Assembly (NCBI RefSeq): GCF_018100905.1
Contig: NZ_JAGJEG010000004.1
Coordinates: forward strand, 124,001 to 188,000
Length of the DNA: 64,000 bases
Direction of reading: 5' to 3'
Origin: Pseudoalteromonas sp. MMG010
Lineage (GTDB): Bacteria; Pseudomonadota; Gammaproteobacteria; Enterobacterales; Alteromonadaceae
Shown here: positions 1 through 7,719 of the stretch, one piece after another
Position numbering within the stretch: position 1 is the stretch's first letter
Layout of the letters: each line of letters starts with the position of its first letter
Position numbers and translations under genes: made by a program
Notes under the pieces: generated by a model
What the model saw: the letters and a program-made list of their open reading frames with translations, nothing else
Told to the model about the DNA's origin: nothing
Databases searched by the model: none

Positions 1-138
1 TAGGTCAACAGCAACACCAGGAACAACTGGTGCAACATCGTAAAGTGATAATTCAGAACCAGCTGGTAAACCTGTTTTTAATAATAAAGACAACGCTTGA
101 CCGATACCGCCTGCAGCACCTAATACAGCAACTTTCAT
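1..138 (-). CDS. mdh: Malate dehydrogenase, N-terminal part (cut by window edge)
   Basis: Only the first 46 codons lie in the window; the rest runs off the left edge. The N-terminus ([20 protein letters not shown]) is the Rossmann NAD-binding glycine motif GAAGGIGQ followed by text typical of gammaproteobacterial malate dehydrogenase, the TCA-cycle enzyme that oxidises malate to oxaloacetate with NAD in the cytoplasm. The ATG is preceded by a good GGAG ribosome binding site. The gene is divergent from argR, the arrangement known from E. coli and relatives, which supports the call. Nothing can be said about the catalytic domain because it is not in view. Confidence 0.95.
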   Translation of the reverse strand, partial: MKVAVLGAAGGIGQALSLLLKTGLPAGSELSLYDVAPVVPGVAVDL

Positions 139-293
139 TGGAATTCTCCGTAATTTGAAGATAGGAAATATTTGTGGCCCTTAAGATAATGAAATTAACG
201 CCTAAAAACAAATTTATCCGGCTTTTTTTGCATATATTTTCGACCATAGTTTTATTCTTGCTTTATTTGCGGGGTTTAAAGGCGAACAACTGC

Positions 294-327
294 TGCATAA
301 TTATTCATTTTTGTGTATAATTTTACC
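294..327 (+). promoter_or_regulatory. Tandem ARG-box-like operator upstream of argR
   Basis: TGCATAATTATTCA (294-307) differs by one base from the ArgR half-palindrome pattern TGAAT-N4-ATTCA. A weaker copy, TGTATAATTTTACC (314-327), lies one box length plus 2 bp downstream and contains TATAAT, a plausible -10. The placement just before argR fits classical autorepression by the arginine repressor. The match is to a consensus recalled from memory. Confidence 0.6.
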
Positions 328-352
328 CACAAATAATAACAAGACGAACAAT

Positions 353-820
353 ATGCAACCACAAGATAAGCAAGAAGCGCTGGTAAAAGCATTTAAAGCA
401 CTTTTAAAAGAAGAGAATTTTGGCTCTCAGGGCGAAATAGTAGAGGCATTAAAAGAACAAGGCTTTGATAATATAAGTCAAAGTAAAGTATCACGTATGT
501 TGAGCAAGTTTGGCGCCGTGCGCACACGTAATGCCAAACAAGAAATGGTGTATTGCTTACCTGCAGAAATGGGGGTTCCAACAGCAAAAAGTCCGTTGCG
601 TCAGCTTGTTATTGATATTATGCATAACGAAATGATGATTATAATTACCACCAGCCCAGGCGCGGCTCAATTAATAGCTCGCTTACTTGATTCTTTAGGC
701 AAAGCTGATGGTGTATTAGGCACAATTGCTGGTGATGATACTATTTTTATTGCCCCAGCTAAAATATCTGAAATCGATATTACGTTAGAGCGAGTGCGTG
801 TTCTTTTCGATACCGTATAA
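353..820 (+). CDS. argR: Arginine repressor ArgR
   Basis: A 155-residue protein with the two-domain ArgR layout: an N-terminal winged helix (residues about 10-70, including [15 protein letters not shown] and [17 protein letters not shown]) and a C-terminal arginine-binding, hexamerising domain with the hallmark [15 protein letters not shown] and [13 protein letters not shown] segments. In the family it represses arginine biosynthesis in an arginine-dependent way. An in-frame TTG/GTG-type extension back to 311 exists, but it would run through the operator, and ATG 353 gives the normal length. The gene is divergent from mdh and is probably self-regulated through the ARG boxes just upstream. Confidence 0.96.
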   Translation: MQPQDKQEALVKAFKALLKEENFGSQGEIVEALKEQGFDNISQSKVSRMLSKFGAVRTRNAKQEMVYCLPAEMGVPTAKSPLRQLVIDIMHNEMMIIITTSPGAAQLIARLLDSLGKADGVLGTIAGDDTIFIAPAKISEIDITLERVRVLFDTV

Positions 821-845
821 ACTTAAAAAATAATAACAAGGCAGA

Positions 846-1745
846 TTATAATTGCTTTAAAAAGGTCACTGACGGGGCAAAAAAAGCGCTACCCATATCG
901 GCTTGAGTAAAATCAAGCCAGTGATCATAACATTCAGCGGTTCCTAAGCGACTACGTAAGACTTGTTCAAAGGCATTACCTGATGATGAGCAACTGATTG
1001 ATAATAGCCCTTGTTCATATACATCCCCGTAAGGCATGCTTTGGTTAAGTAAAATAGGGTTACCTTGTTGATCTTTAATTTCACAACGTGTTGCGTGGCT
1101 AGTTTCTAACTTTTCGCTCAAAGGGCTATTGTCTAATCGCGTCCGCCCCATTATTTGCTCTTGTTCATCAAGAGACAGATGCTGCCAAATAGTTAAATCG
1201 TGTTTAAAACGCTGAACATGAATATAGCTCCCTAAATCTTCGAAAGTCCCAGGTTTATTCACTAAAGCCGTTGCTCGTTTTTGACGACCATGAGGGGTAT
1301 CCCCCCCATAAATAAAGCCATTAAAGTCACGGCCATCTAAAAATCTAAAATTGCGAATTTGCTCAACAAGCTCTACATCCGGTGTAAATAATTTTAAAAT
1401 TTGTAATGCAAGTAAATGATTTACATCTTCTCTATCAGATCGAATTTGTACAAATAAATCACAAGGTTGTGCACTCATTACATGCTCACTGTGATTTATG
1501 TTAGGAAAACTTTGTAATTGACTTGGGATAAACTCAGGCAATATATGAGGCCAATATTGCGCCCCAATCGCGACCATACACGACAGCATCGATTCAGAAA
1601 ACTGATCATTAAATTCAGCTTCTATCACACTGACATGTTTAAGCTTAGCCCGTAAGGATTCATCTTGAGCATCAAGTACGTTAAAAAACAAATGTAACCC
1701 ATGCAGGTTTGCTTCAGCACAAATTCCAGATTGCGCTTGTGCCAT
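846..1745 (-). CDS. DyP-type peroxidase family protein (YfeX-like) with altered distal haem pocket
   Basis: The 299-residue protein aligns by eye over its whole length with YfeX-type dye-decolourising peroxidases. Landmarks are the ferredoxin-like core, the segment LDGRDFNGF, and SYIHVQRFKHDLTIW followed by IMGRTRLD, TSHATR and QSMPYGD. The likely proximal haem ligand is His217 in TSHATR. The family GXXDG motif, which carries the catalytic Asp, reads GFIYG here (Tyr146). The distal Arg that precedes QS(L/M)PYG in YfeX is Asn234. Both acid-base residues thus appear replaced, so haem binding may remain while ordinary peroxidase chemistry is doubtful. The gene stands alone with no encapsulin or iron-transport neighbour. 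Confidence 0.85.
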   Translation of the reverse strand: MAQAQSGICAEANLHGLHLFFNVLDAQDESLRAKLKHVSVIEAEFNDQFSESMLSCMVAIGAQYWPHILPEFIPSQLQSFPNINHSEHVMSAQPCDLFVQIRSDREDVNHLLALQILKLFTPDVELVEQIRNFRFLDGRDFNGFIYGGDTPHGRQKRATALVNKPGTFEDLGSYIHVQRFKHDLTIWQHLSLDEQEQIMGRTRLDNSPLSEKLETSHATRCEIKDQQGNPILLNQSMPYGDVYEQGLLSISCSSSGNAFEQVLRSRLGTAECYDHWLDFTQADMGSAFFAPSVTFLKQL

Positions 1746-2154
1746 GATTAATCCTTAGCTAATTAATACACCTAATAAAACGTATTTGTTATATTAAGTG
1801 TTGAGGTTTTATTTTTATTATTCCTAGCCTTAAAAAATAAAGCGTGCGGGTTATACAAAAAGTACACTATTAAAATGATGAATATCGTTAGCTAAACATC
1901 GCAGTAACGCAGCTAACAAACAGCGCTAATTATTTATACGCCATAATATCATTCAGCCATTGTTAATATTGCTTGTAAGTATATGCCCTGAGCTAGAAGC
2001 TCTGCAACTACCTTTGCAATATGTATGATATATTTCTTGTTAAATATAAAAATAGATTAAATAATAAGTAATCCATCTGCCCCTTAAGAATCAACTCAAT
2101 AAAAGTAAATTTTAAACTCCCCGCTAAAGCTGACGCCACTTTTAATATTATATT
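1746..2154. other. Gene-free stretch before the csrB-like regulatory region
   Basis: This AT-rich stretch separates the peroxidase start from the activator palindrome at 2155. The small minus-strand reading frame at 2008-2199 has no ribosome binding site or protein-like composition and overlaps the palindrome. I see no tRNA, repeat or other gene here; the peroxidase promoter must lie near 1750-1820. Confidence 0.5.
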
Positions 2155-2172
2155 TGTGAGATATCTCTTACG
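2155..2172 (+). promoter_or_regulatory. GacA/UvrY-type upstream activating palindrome
   Basis: TGTGAGATATCTCTTACG matches at 16 of 18 positions the UvrY/GacA binding palindrome recalled for E. coli csrB (TGTGAGAGATCTCTTACA). It sits about 165 bp upstream of the likely start of the csrB-like RNA, close to the distance reported for such activating sites. This places the small RNA under a BarA/UvrY-type two-component system. Confidence 0.7.
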
Positions 2173-2317
2173 GTGTTGCCAGCATATGAGTAAACACACG
2201 TATCAAAATGCAGCACATTAACTCTAAGCAACTGTAATATATAACTTTTATTTTAATCACAATAAAGCTCAATGCTTACAAAGCCTGTTTAGAGCTATTC
2301 TATTCCCATAATTAACC

Positions 2318-2323
2318 TATAAT
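2318..2323 (+). promoter_or_regulatory. Probable -10 element of the csrB-like RNA
   Basis: A perfect TATAAT lies about 40 bp before the first GGA motif. No good -35 hexamer is present 16-18 bp upstream, as expected for an activator-dependent promoter. The resulting start would be near 2330. A TATAAC at 2376-2381 is an alternative that would shorten the RNA by about 60 nt. Confidence 0.4.
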
Positions 2324-2329
2324 TACCTA

Positions 2330-2799
2330 CATCAAAGCAAAGATGCTTAATAAGTAAGCTAGGATGGTTTACTTGTATAACCAATGAAAGGTTTAGCAGG
2401 AAGTTAGGATATAAAGGACAGGCTCAGGATGAGTACCGCAATGGATTTGTTTAATATATGGATAGCATTAGGACGATGCATAATGGATAGCAACAGGGTG
2501 TTGCAATAACAGGATGTTAAAATGGAAATAAGGACAGGCCTTTAAGGTAACGCAATGGAACTGTTTTAATGGATTACATCAGGATGATGTGAAAAAAGGA
2601 TGGTAATAGATTTTACCTTACAGGATGTAATGGAGTAAAAGGAAATAGGCCCGGATGGCCTACGTTGAATAGAACGAAAAGTAATATATCAACAGACATG
2701 GAAATGTATTCATTTGGAAATGATTAAGCTCGTTGCAGGATGCAAAAAATTAGAAGATTCCGCAAGCGCGCCTATTTATTAGAGCGCGCTTTTCTTTAT
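2330..2799 (+). ncRNA. csrB: CsrB/RsmZ-family regulatory small RNA that sequesters CsrA
   Basis: The stretch has no credible reading frame but about 23 GGA triplets, spaced roughly every 15-25 nt. Five are in the full CAGGATG context, and others read AAGGATGG, TAGGATGG or CCGGATGG. This is the signature of CsrB-type RNAs, whose hairpin-loop GGA motifs titrate the translational regulator CsrA. It ends at a GC-rich hairpin with a U-rich tail (2764-2799), and an activator palindrome lies upstream at 2155. The 5' end is uncertain by tens of bases. At about 470 nt it is somewhat longer than E. coli CsrB. No CsrA gene is in the window. Confidence 0.85.
2764..2799 (+). terminator. Rho-independent terminator of the csrB-like RNA
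   Basis: Perfect 8-bp arms AAGCGCGC (2764-2771) and GCGCGCTT (2784-2791) enclose a 12-nt loop and are followed by TTTCTTTAT. Confidence 0.85.
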
Positions 2800-3002
2800 C
2801 TAAAATTTATTACCTACTTACGATTCACCTAATATCAAACGCAACTCTTACTTTATAAAATATCGAACATCATAAATCAGCCGGATATTTTTCAGATGTA
2901 TTAATCATTTATATCATTGAAAATCGCCCTTCTCTGCCTTTACTGTAATTAATTAAATTCGAAGCTTATTTTATTTTGTTTAGATCTATTTCATATTCAG
3001 TC

Positions 3003-3020
3003 GTTGACCTTTTGGTCAAC
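3003..3020 (+). promoter_or_regulatory. RutR-type operator, likely autoregulatory site of the TetR gene
   Basis: GTTGACCTTTTGGTCAAC is a perfect inverted repeat (7-bp arms, TTTT spacer) and differs by one base from the RutR box TTGACCANNTGGTCAA recalled for E. coli. TTGACC can double as the -35, with an AT-rich -10 near 3026-3032, so bound regulator would block its own promoter. Similar sites lie at 3914 and 21709. Confidence 0.65.
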
Positions 3021-3063
3021 AAAGTTAAAAATGAATCACTGTTTAATCATGCTAACCTCAATA

Positions 3064-3714
3064 ATGACTACTGAAATAAAGTTGAATAAAAAAGAAGTTA
3101 CCCGAGAAAAAAACCAACAATTAATTCTAAATGCAGCAGAGCAGTTGTTTTCTCAACTAGGCTACGATGGCGCTAGTATGAGCATGATTGCCAAAGCAGC
3201 ACAAGTTCCAAAGGCTAACATTTTATATTACTTTAAAAGTAAAGATGGCTTATACGAAGCAGTTATAGACCGCATTGTAGTCAATTGGAACCTTGGGTTA
3301 AATGATATAAACGCAACACAAGAACCTGCCATTGTTTTATACAATTACATAAAAAACAAAGTAAGCTTATCTATTGCACAACCGCTACAATCTCGATTAT
3401 TTGCCGGTGAAGTGCTACGAGGTGCCCCTTATTTACAAAATTATATTAGCAGTAGCACTCGGCCTTGGGTGAAGAAAAAAGCTGCACTATTCCAAAGCTG
3501 GATTGATCAAGGAAAGATTGATAGCGTTAATCCTTACCACCTGCTATTTACAATTTGGTCTACCACGCAATACTACGCTGACTTTCAAAGTGAAGTTTTA
3601 TTAATTTTAGATAAAAAAGATTACACACCACAAGATATCACCGAAATCACCGACTCAATTGCACAAATTATATTAAAAGGTATTGGCCTGAGCGTACCGA
3701 CGAAAAATGAATAA
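3064..3714 (+). CDS. TetR-family regulator, RutR-like (probable purine-catabolism regulator)
   Basis: The 216-residue protein has an N-terminal TetR helix-turn-helix (residues about 12-58, with MIAKAAQVPKANILYYFKSK) and a RutR-type C-terminal domain recognisable from SRLFAGEVLRGAP and HLLFTIWSTTQYYADF. RutR in E. coli senses pyrimidines and also controls purine genes. Here the neighbours are purine-degrading enzymes, so a purine-derived effector is likely, as inference. The frame is open back to 3004, but that region holds the operator and promoter. ATG 3064 or 3049 is preferred although neither has a clear ribosome binding site. No rut genes are present. Confidence 0.85.
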   Translation: MTTEIKLNKKEVTREKNQQLILNAAEQLFSQLGYDGASMSMIAKAAQVPKANILYYFKSKDGLYEAVIDRIVVNWNLGLNDINATQEPAIVLYNYIKNKVSLSIAQPLQSRLFAGEVLRGAPYLQNYISSSTRPWVKKKAALFQSWIDQGKIDSVNPYHLLFTIWSTTQYYADFQSEVLLILDKKDYTPQDITEITDSIAQIILKGIGLSVPTKNE

Positions 3715-4109
3715 CTAACGGTGCAAGTGCTTCTTTAGGTAAATTAAAAAACACTTTCTTTATAGCAATATAAACATACTTTTATACGGATATTTGGCGG
3801 CTATCTTGGTGCAAGTACGCACCAACTTAATACAATAACAGCTATTTAACCTCATTCAATTTACTTTATTCTTAACTGAATTTTGTAATAAAAAGCTAAC
3901 AACGCCAAAAAACCTGACCGAACGGACAACTTTATTGGATTTGGCATTGCTTTTGCTAGCTTAATAAGTAATAAATAAGCTAGCCGGTCATAATGTGGCG
4001 AAAAGTAAAAACAATAACTAAAAAGCGGCACCACTCATTTAATTACTTTTAATGTGTTAAATAATAATGACAGCCTTATTTATCCCTATTTAAAATAACG
4101 AGTTGAATA
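3715..4109. other. Regulatory gap upstream of the late purine operon
   Basis: This 395-bp gap has no gene. It holds a perfect inverted repeat TTGGTGC-N6-GCACCAA (3806-3825) with no T-run, and a degenerate RutR-type site CTGACCGAACGGACAA (3914-3929; 10 of 14 consensus positions). The promoter of the amidase operon should lie between these and 4110. Confidence 0.45.
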
Positions 4110-5318
4110 ATGAATATTGCAACCAGTAATCAGTTAACTGGCATTTTTTGTCAGCATGGTCCTAAAAATTGGCAAACAAGTCATACCGGGCCTTTAGTAA
4201 ATAAACGCCTCGCAGTGAAAGACGTTTTTGCCGTAAAAAACCATATTAATAGTGCAGGAAATCCAAGCTGGTTTAACTCAAGCAATGTTGCGATAAAAAA
4301 TGCCGATGCAATTAATAAATTAATGGAAGCTGGAAGCTGCTTTATTAGCTTCACTCATACCGATGAGCTTGCCTATAGCCTAGAGGGCAATAATATTCAT
4401 TATGGTGCTGCTGAAAACCCACATTTTCCAGGGCATGCATGCGGTGGCTCGAGCATGGGCTCTGCTGCTGCGGTAGCAGCTAACTTAGCTGATATTGGTT
4501 TGGGTACTGACACAGGGGGCTCAATTCGTATCCCTGCCAGTTATTGCGGTTTGTATGGTATAAGGCCCAGCCATAATGTAATCGACACCGAAGGGCTTAT
4601 TCCCCTTGCTCCTCCTTTTGATACCATTGGTTGGTTTACACAAAGTGCCGATTTACTCAGTAACGTAGGTGATGTACTGCTTCCTGAGCAAGAAATTACC
4701 CCCGTTAATACCCTAATCGTCGCTGAGCAATTATTTGATTTAGTAGATGTATCACTGCGCAGCAATCTAGTCGCAGCATTAGATAAGATAAAACCCTACT
4801 TTAAAGAAGTAAAAACACTTCAGCTACCTAATGATCAAATTCTTAGTGAACTTGCCGATACTTTTAGAATATTACAAGGGCGTGCCATTGCAAAAACTCA
4901 TCGCCACTGGTTAGAAAACACGACACCTAAACCGGAATTTTCAGAGGCAATTCAAGCGCGATTTGATATGGCGCTTGGGTTAAGTGAAGCACAACAAAAA
5001 GAAGCGCAACAAGTACAACAACAATGGCAAAAAGTGATTGATGCTAATTTAAACAAAAATAGCTGTTTGTTTTTACCAACAACCCCCACTACAGCACCAA
5101 AATTAGGGGCTGATACCGGGCCATTAAGAATGCAAATATTAACGCTCTCTGCAATGGCTGGATTAAGTGGCTCGGCACAAGTGCATTTACCTTTAACACC
5201 TACGGCTAATGGCCACCCTTATGGATTTTCATTAATGATGAGCCATGCAAACGACAAAAGCTTATTAGCTTGCGCCACACACATAAGCAATCAATTTAAG
5301 CAGGATACCTCGCTATGA
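4110..5318 (+). CDS. Amidase-signature hydrolase, probable oxalurate amidohydrolase
   Basis: The 402-residue protein belongs to the amidase signature family: Lys37 (LAVKDVF), the serine cluster beginning at Ser114 (GGSSMGS) and nucleophile Ser138 (GTDTGGSIRIP) match the Lys-cisSer-Ser triad spacing. It overlaps the HpxW-like gene by 4 bp and sits in one operon with ureidoglycine aminotransferase and allantoate amidohydrolase. Known Klebsiella hpx clusters pair an AtzE-like amidase with HpxW. From that I infer it cleaves oxalurate (the aminotransferase product) to oxamate plus CO2 and ammonia. Other carbamoyl or amide substrates are possible. No small AtzG/HpxX-like partner is visible beside it. 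Confidence 0.8.
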   Translation: MNIATSNQLTGIFCQHGPKNWQTSHTGPLVNKRLAVKDVFAVKNHINSAGNPSWFNSSNVAIKNADAINKLMEAGSCFISFTHTDELAYSLEGNNIHYGAAENPHFPGHACGGSSMGSAAAVAANLADIGLGTDTGGSIRIPASYCGLYGIRPSHNVIDTEGLIPLAPPFDTIGWFTQSADLLSNVGDVLLPEQEITPVNTLIVAEQLFDLVDVSLRSNLVAALDKIKPYFKEVKTLQLPNDQILSELADTFRILQGRAIAKTHRHWLENTTPKPEFSEAIQARFDMALGLSEAQQKEAQQVQQQWQKVIDANLNKNSCLFLPTTPTTAPKLGADTGPLRMQILTLSAMAGLSGSAQVHLPLTPTANGHPYGFSLMMSHANDKSLLACATHISNQFKQDTSL

Positions 5319-6883
5319 CAACAGCAAATATTGCATTTACAGCGCCACACTTTAGTGCAACTAATGCGGGTTTAAGTATTTTAAAACAAGGCGGGACAGC
5401 CACCGAAGCCATGGTTGCCGCAGCGGCGGCTATTAGTGTGGTTTACCCTCATATGAACTCAATTGCAGGTGATGGTTTTTGGTTAATCGATAATGCTAAT
5501 CAAAAAATACCGATTGCAATAGATGCTTGTGGTCGTGCATTAGCAGATACAGAAACTTATCAAACATTAAACCATATCCCTGAGCGTGGTGGATTAAGTG
5601 CGCTTAGCCAAGCTGGTACAATTCGGGGCTGGCAAAAAGCATTATCTCTTGATGAGTTCGCATCATTGCCATTAACCGATATTTTAGCCCCCGCTATCGC
5701 CCTTGCTAAAGATGGTTTTAAAGTAACTAAAAGCTTACAAGCTGCATGTGAAAAACTGGCCGCGGTAGATGAAACCAATCAAGCCTTTAAAGAATTGTAT
5801 ATTCCTAATGGTCAACCATTGCAAGCAGGGATGCATTTTAAAAATCCTAAGCTAGCAAAAACCTTTGAATATTTAGCCAAGCAAGGGTTAGATGCCTTTT
5901 ATCACGGAGACCTTGCCAACTCCTTTGCAAACGACTTATCTGCCGCAGGTAGCAAGTTAACAGCTAACGATATGGCTTGCACACAAGCCGATGTGGTCTC
6001 TCCTCTTGTCGTAAATATGTCGGGGATTTCATGCTTTAATTTACCCGCACCAACACAAGGTGTTCATTCTTTACAAATTTTAGGCACGATAGAAAAACTA
6101 AAGCACCTCGCCCACAACGATGCCGACTGGACGCACCTTATTGTAGAGGCAACAAAACAAAGTTTTACTCATCGCCCAACACTTTGGGCTGATCCTAATG
6201 TACTTGGCACTGAGTATAAAGAGGCATTAACTGATCATACTTTAACTAAGCTCAGCGATAACATTGATATGCAACGCGCTAAAAGCTGGCCTTTTAATGC
6301 CGAACCGGGCGATACAGTGTGGATGGCTGCAAGAGATAAAAACGGGCAATTAGTTAGCTTTATTCAAAGTGTTTATTGGGAATTTGGCAGTGGCGTACTC
6401 ATGAGTGAAGGTGGCTTTGTATGGAATAATCGTGGTTTAAGTTTTAGCCTTAACAAAGGTGAAGCAAATGCATTAACTCCCAATAAAAAGCCCGCCCATA
6501 CATTAAACCCCGCTATGGCAAAGTTTGATGATGGCCGCAGACTTGCTTACGGCACAATGGGAGGCGAAGGGCAGCCACAAACTCAAGCGGCTGTATTTAG
6601 CAATTATGTTTGGCGCAATAAAACAATTAATGAAGCGATTAGTGCGCCACGCTGGTTACTTGGCCGTACATGGGGTAGCACCAGTACAAACTTAAAAATT
6701 GAACAGCAATTAGCACAACAAATTAAAAGCAATTTAACTCAACGTGGACACGACTGGGTCAGCGTAGAAAATAACAACGAAATGATGGGTCATGCAGGGG
6801 CTATAATCGATACTCCTCATAGCCTAGAAGCAGCAACAGACCCTCGCTCCGACGGCCTTGCAACTGCAACATCAACTTTATAG
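5315..6883 (+). CDS. Gamma-glutamyltransferase-family oxamate amidohydrolase (HpxW-like)
   Basis: The 522-residue Ntn-hydrolase has the gamma-glutamyltranspeptidase fold. The likely autocatalytic cleavage site and nucleophile is Thr334 in PGDTVWMAARD, followed by the family segment VSFIQSVYWEFGSG and, later, GTMGGEGQPQ. It has no signal peptide, unlike periplasmic glutathione-degrading GGT, so it should be cytoplasmic. The family includes Klebsiella HpxW, which hydrolyses oxamate to oxalate and ammonia. Its 4-bp overlap with the amidase and its place before the ureidoglycine aminotransferase support that role. Glutathione hydrolase activity is a less likely alternative. Confidence 0.82.
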   Translation: MTTANIAFTAPHFSATNAGLSILKQGGTATEAMVAAAAAISVVYPHMNSIAGDGFWLIDNANQKIPIAIDACGRALADTETYQTLNHIPERGGLSALSQAGTIRGWQKALSLDEFASLPLTDILAPAIALAKDGFKVTKSLQAACEKLAAVDETNQAFKELYIPNGQPLQAGMHFKNPKLAKTFEYLAKQGLDAFYHGDLANSFANDLSAAGSKLTANDMACTQADVVSPLVVNMSGISCFNLPAPTQGVHSLQILGTIEKLKHLAHNDADWTHLIVEATKQSFTHRPTLWADPNVLGTEYKEALTDHTLTKLSDNIDMQRAKSWPFNAEPGDTVWMAARDKNGQLVSFIQSVYWEFGSGVLMSEGGFVWNNRGLSFSLNKGEANALTPNKKPAHTLNPAMAKFDDGRRLAYGTMGGEGQPQTQAAVFSNYVWRNKTINEAISAPRWLLGRTWGSTSTNLKIEQQLAQQIKSNLTQRGHDWVSVENNNEMMGHAGAIIDTPHSLEAATDPRSDGLATATSTL

Positions 6884-6890
6884 GGATCTC

Positions 6891-7715
6891 ATGTCAGAAT
6901 TAATTAATCAATGGCCTATCGTCGTGGCCTTAATTGCTACCGGTATTTTTGCTGGTATTTTAGCCGGTTTATTTGGTGTCGGTGGCGGCATTGTAATAGT
7001 ACCCGTTTTGTATTTTTTATTACAAGGTTTTGGTGTCAGCCCTGAGTCAGCCATGATGATAGCAACCGCTACGTCATTGGCAACCATCGTGCCAACATCA
7101 TTATCATCAATTCGATCACATCACAGCAAAGGGAATATAGATTTAGCACTGATTAAACTTTGGGCCCCTTTCATTTTAATTATGGCGATTATTGGCAGTT
7201 TTGTTGCTCATTCAGTACGCGGCAATGCACTGGTTCTTATGTTTGCATGCATCGCTATATTAGTAAGTTTAAATATGCTGTTTAGAGCGGGTTCACCGGC
7301 ATTAGTCAGTCAACTCCCCGGTAAGTTAGGCCAAGCGATTATGGCCTCTATCGTTGGTGGTTTTTCAGTGATGATAGGCATTGGCGGTGGCACAATCGGC
7401 GTGCCTTTACTTAGTGCTTTTAATGTACGTGCGCATGTAGCGGTTGGCACTGCAGCAGTATTTGGTTTACTCATTGCTTTACCGGGCGTAATTACCTTAT
7501 TAAGCATTGGAACAACACCTAATGATGCCCCCATAGGCACTTGGGGTCTTGTTAATATACCTGCTTTTTTACTTATTATACCGCTCACTATTTTATTTGC
7601 GCCACTGGGTGTAAAAATAGGTAGTAAGCTTGATCAAAAACAATTAAAACGCGCTTTTGCCGTTGTGCTGATGCTAACAGGCATTCGCATGTTGACTCAG
7701 ACTCTGGGAGCTTAA
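6891..7715 (+). CDS. TauE/SafE-family anion permease, candidate oxalate transporter
   Basis: The 274-residue inner-membrane protein has about eight hydrophobic segments and the TauE/SafE hallmarks: GIFAGILAGLFGVGGGIVIVP near the N-terminus, repeated as IGIGGGTIGVPLL in the second half. The family moves sulfonates, sulfite and other small anions. ATG 6891 follows AGGGA closely; the longer frame back to 6858 overlaps the upstream gene without a ribosome site. It lies 7 bp after the HpxW-like gene and 4 bp before the aminotransferase. Because the pathway ends in oxalate and no oxalate-degrading gene is in view, I infer it may export oxalate or exchange pathway anions. Uptake of an intermediate is the main alternative. 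Confidence 0.85.
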   Translation: MSELINQWPIVVALIATGIFAGILAGLFGVGGGIVIVPVLYFLLQGFGVSPESAMMIATATSLATIVPTSLSSIRSHHSKGNIDLALIKLWAPFILIMAIIGSFVAHSVRGNALVLMFACIAILVSLNMLFRAGSPALVSQLPGKLGQAIMASIVGGFSVMIGIGGGTIGVPLLSAFNVRAHVAVGTAAVFGLLIALPGVITLLSIGTTPNDAPIGTWGLVNIPAFLLIIPLTILFAPLGVKIGSKLDQKQLKRAFAVVLMLTGIRMLTQTLGA

Positions 7716-7719
7716 AAAT

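Noticed and set aside
53..247. 64-codon minus-strand frame between mdh and argR
   Set aside because: It overlaps the certain mdh start in another frame and lacks protein-like composition.
2008..2199. 63-codon minus-strand frame in the gap before the csrB-like RNA
   Set aside because: No ribosome site, atypical composition, and it overlaps the activator palindrome at 2155-2172.
3806..3825. TTGGTGC-N6-GCACCAA as terminator of the TetR gene
   Set aside because: No T-run follows and it is about 90 bp past the stop; more likely a protein-binding palindrome or chance. Recorded only as part of the gap.
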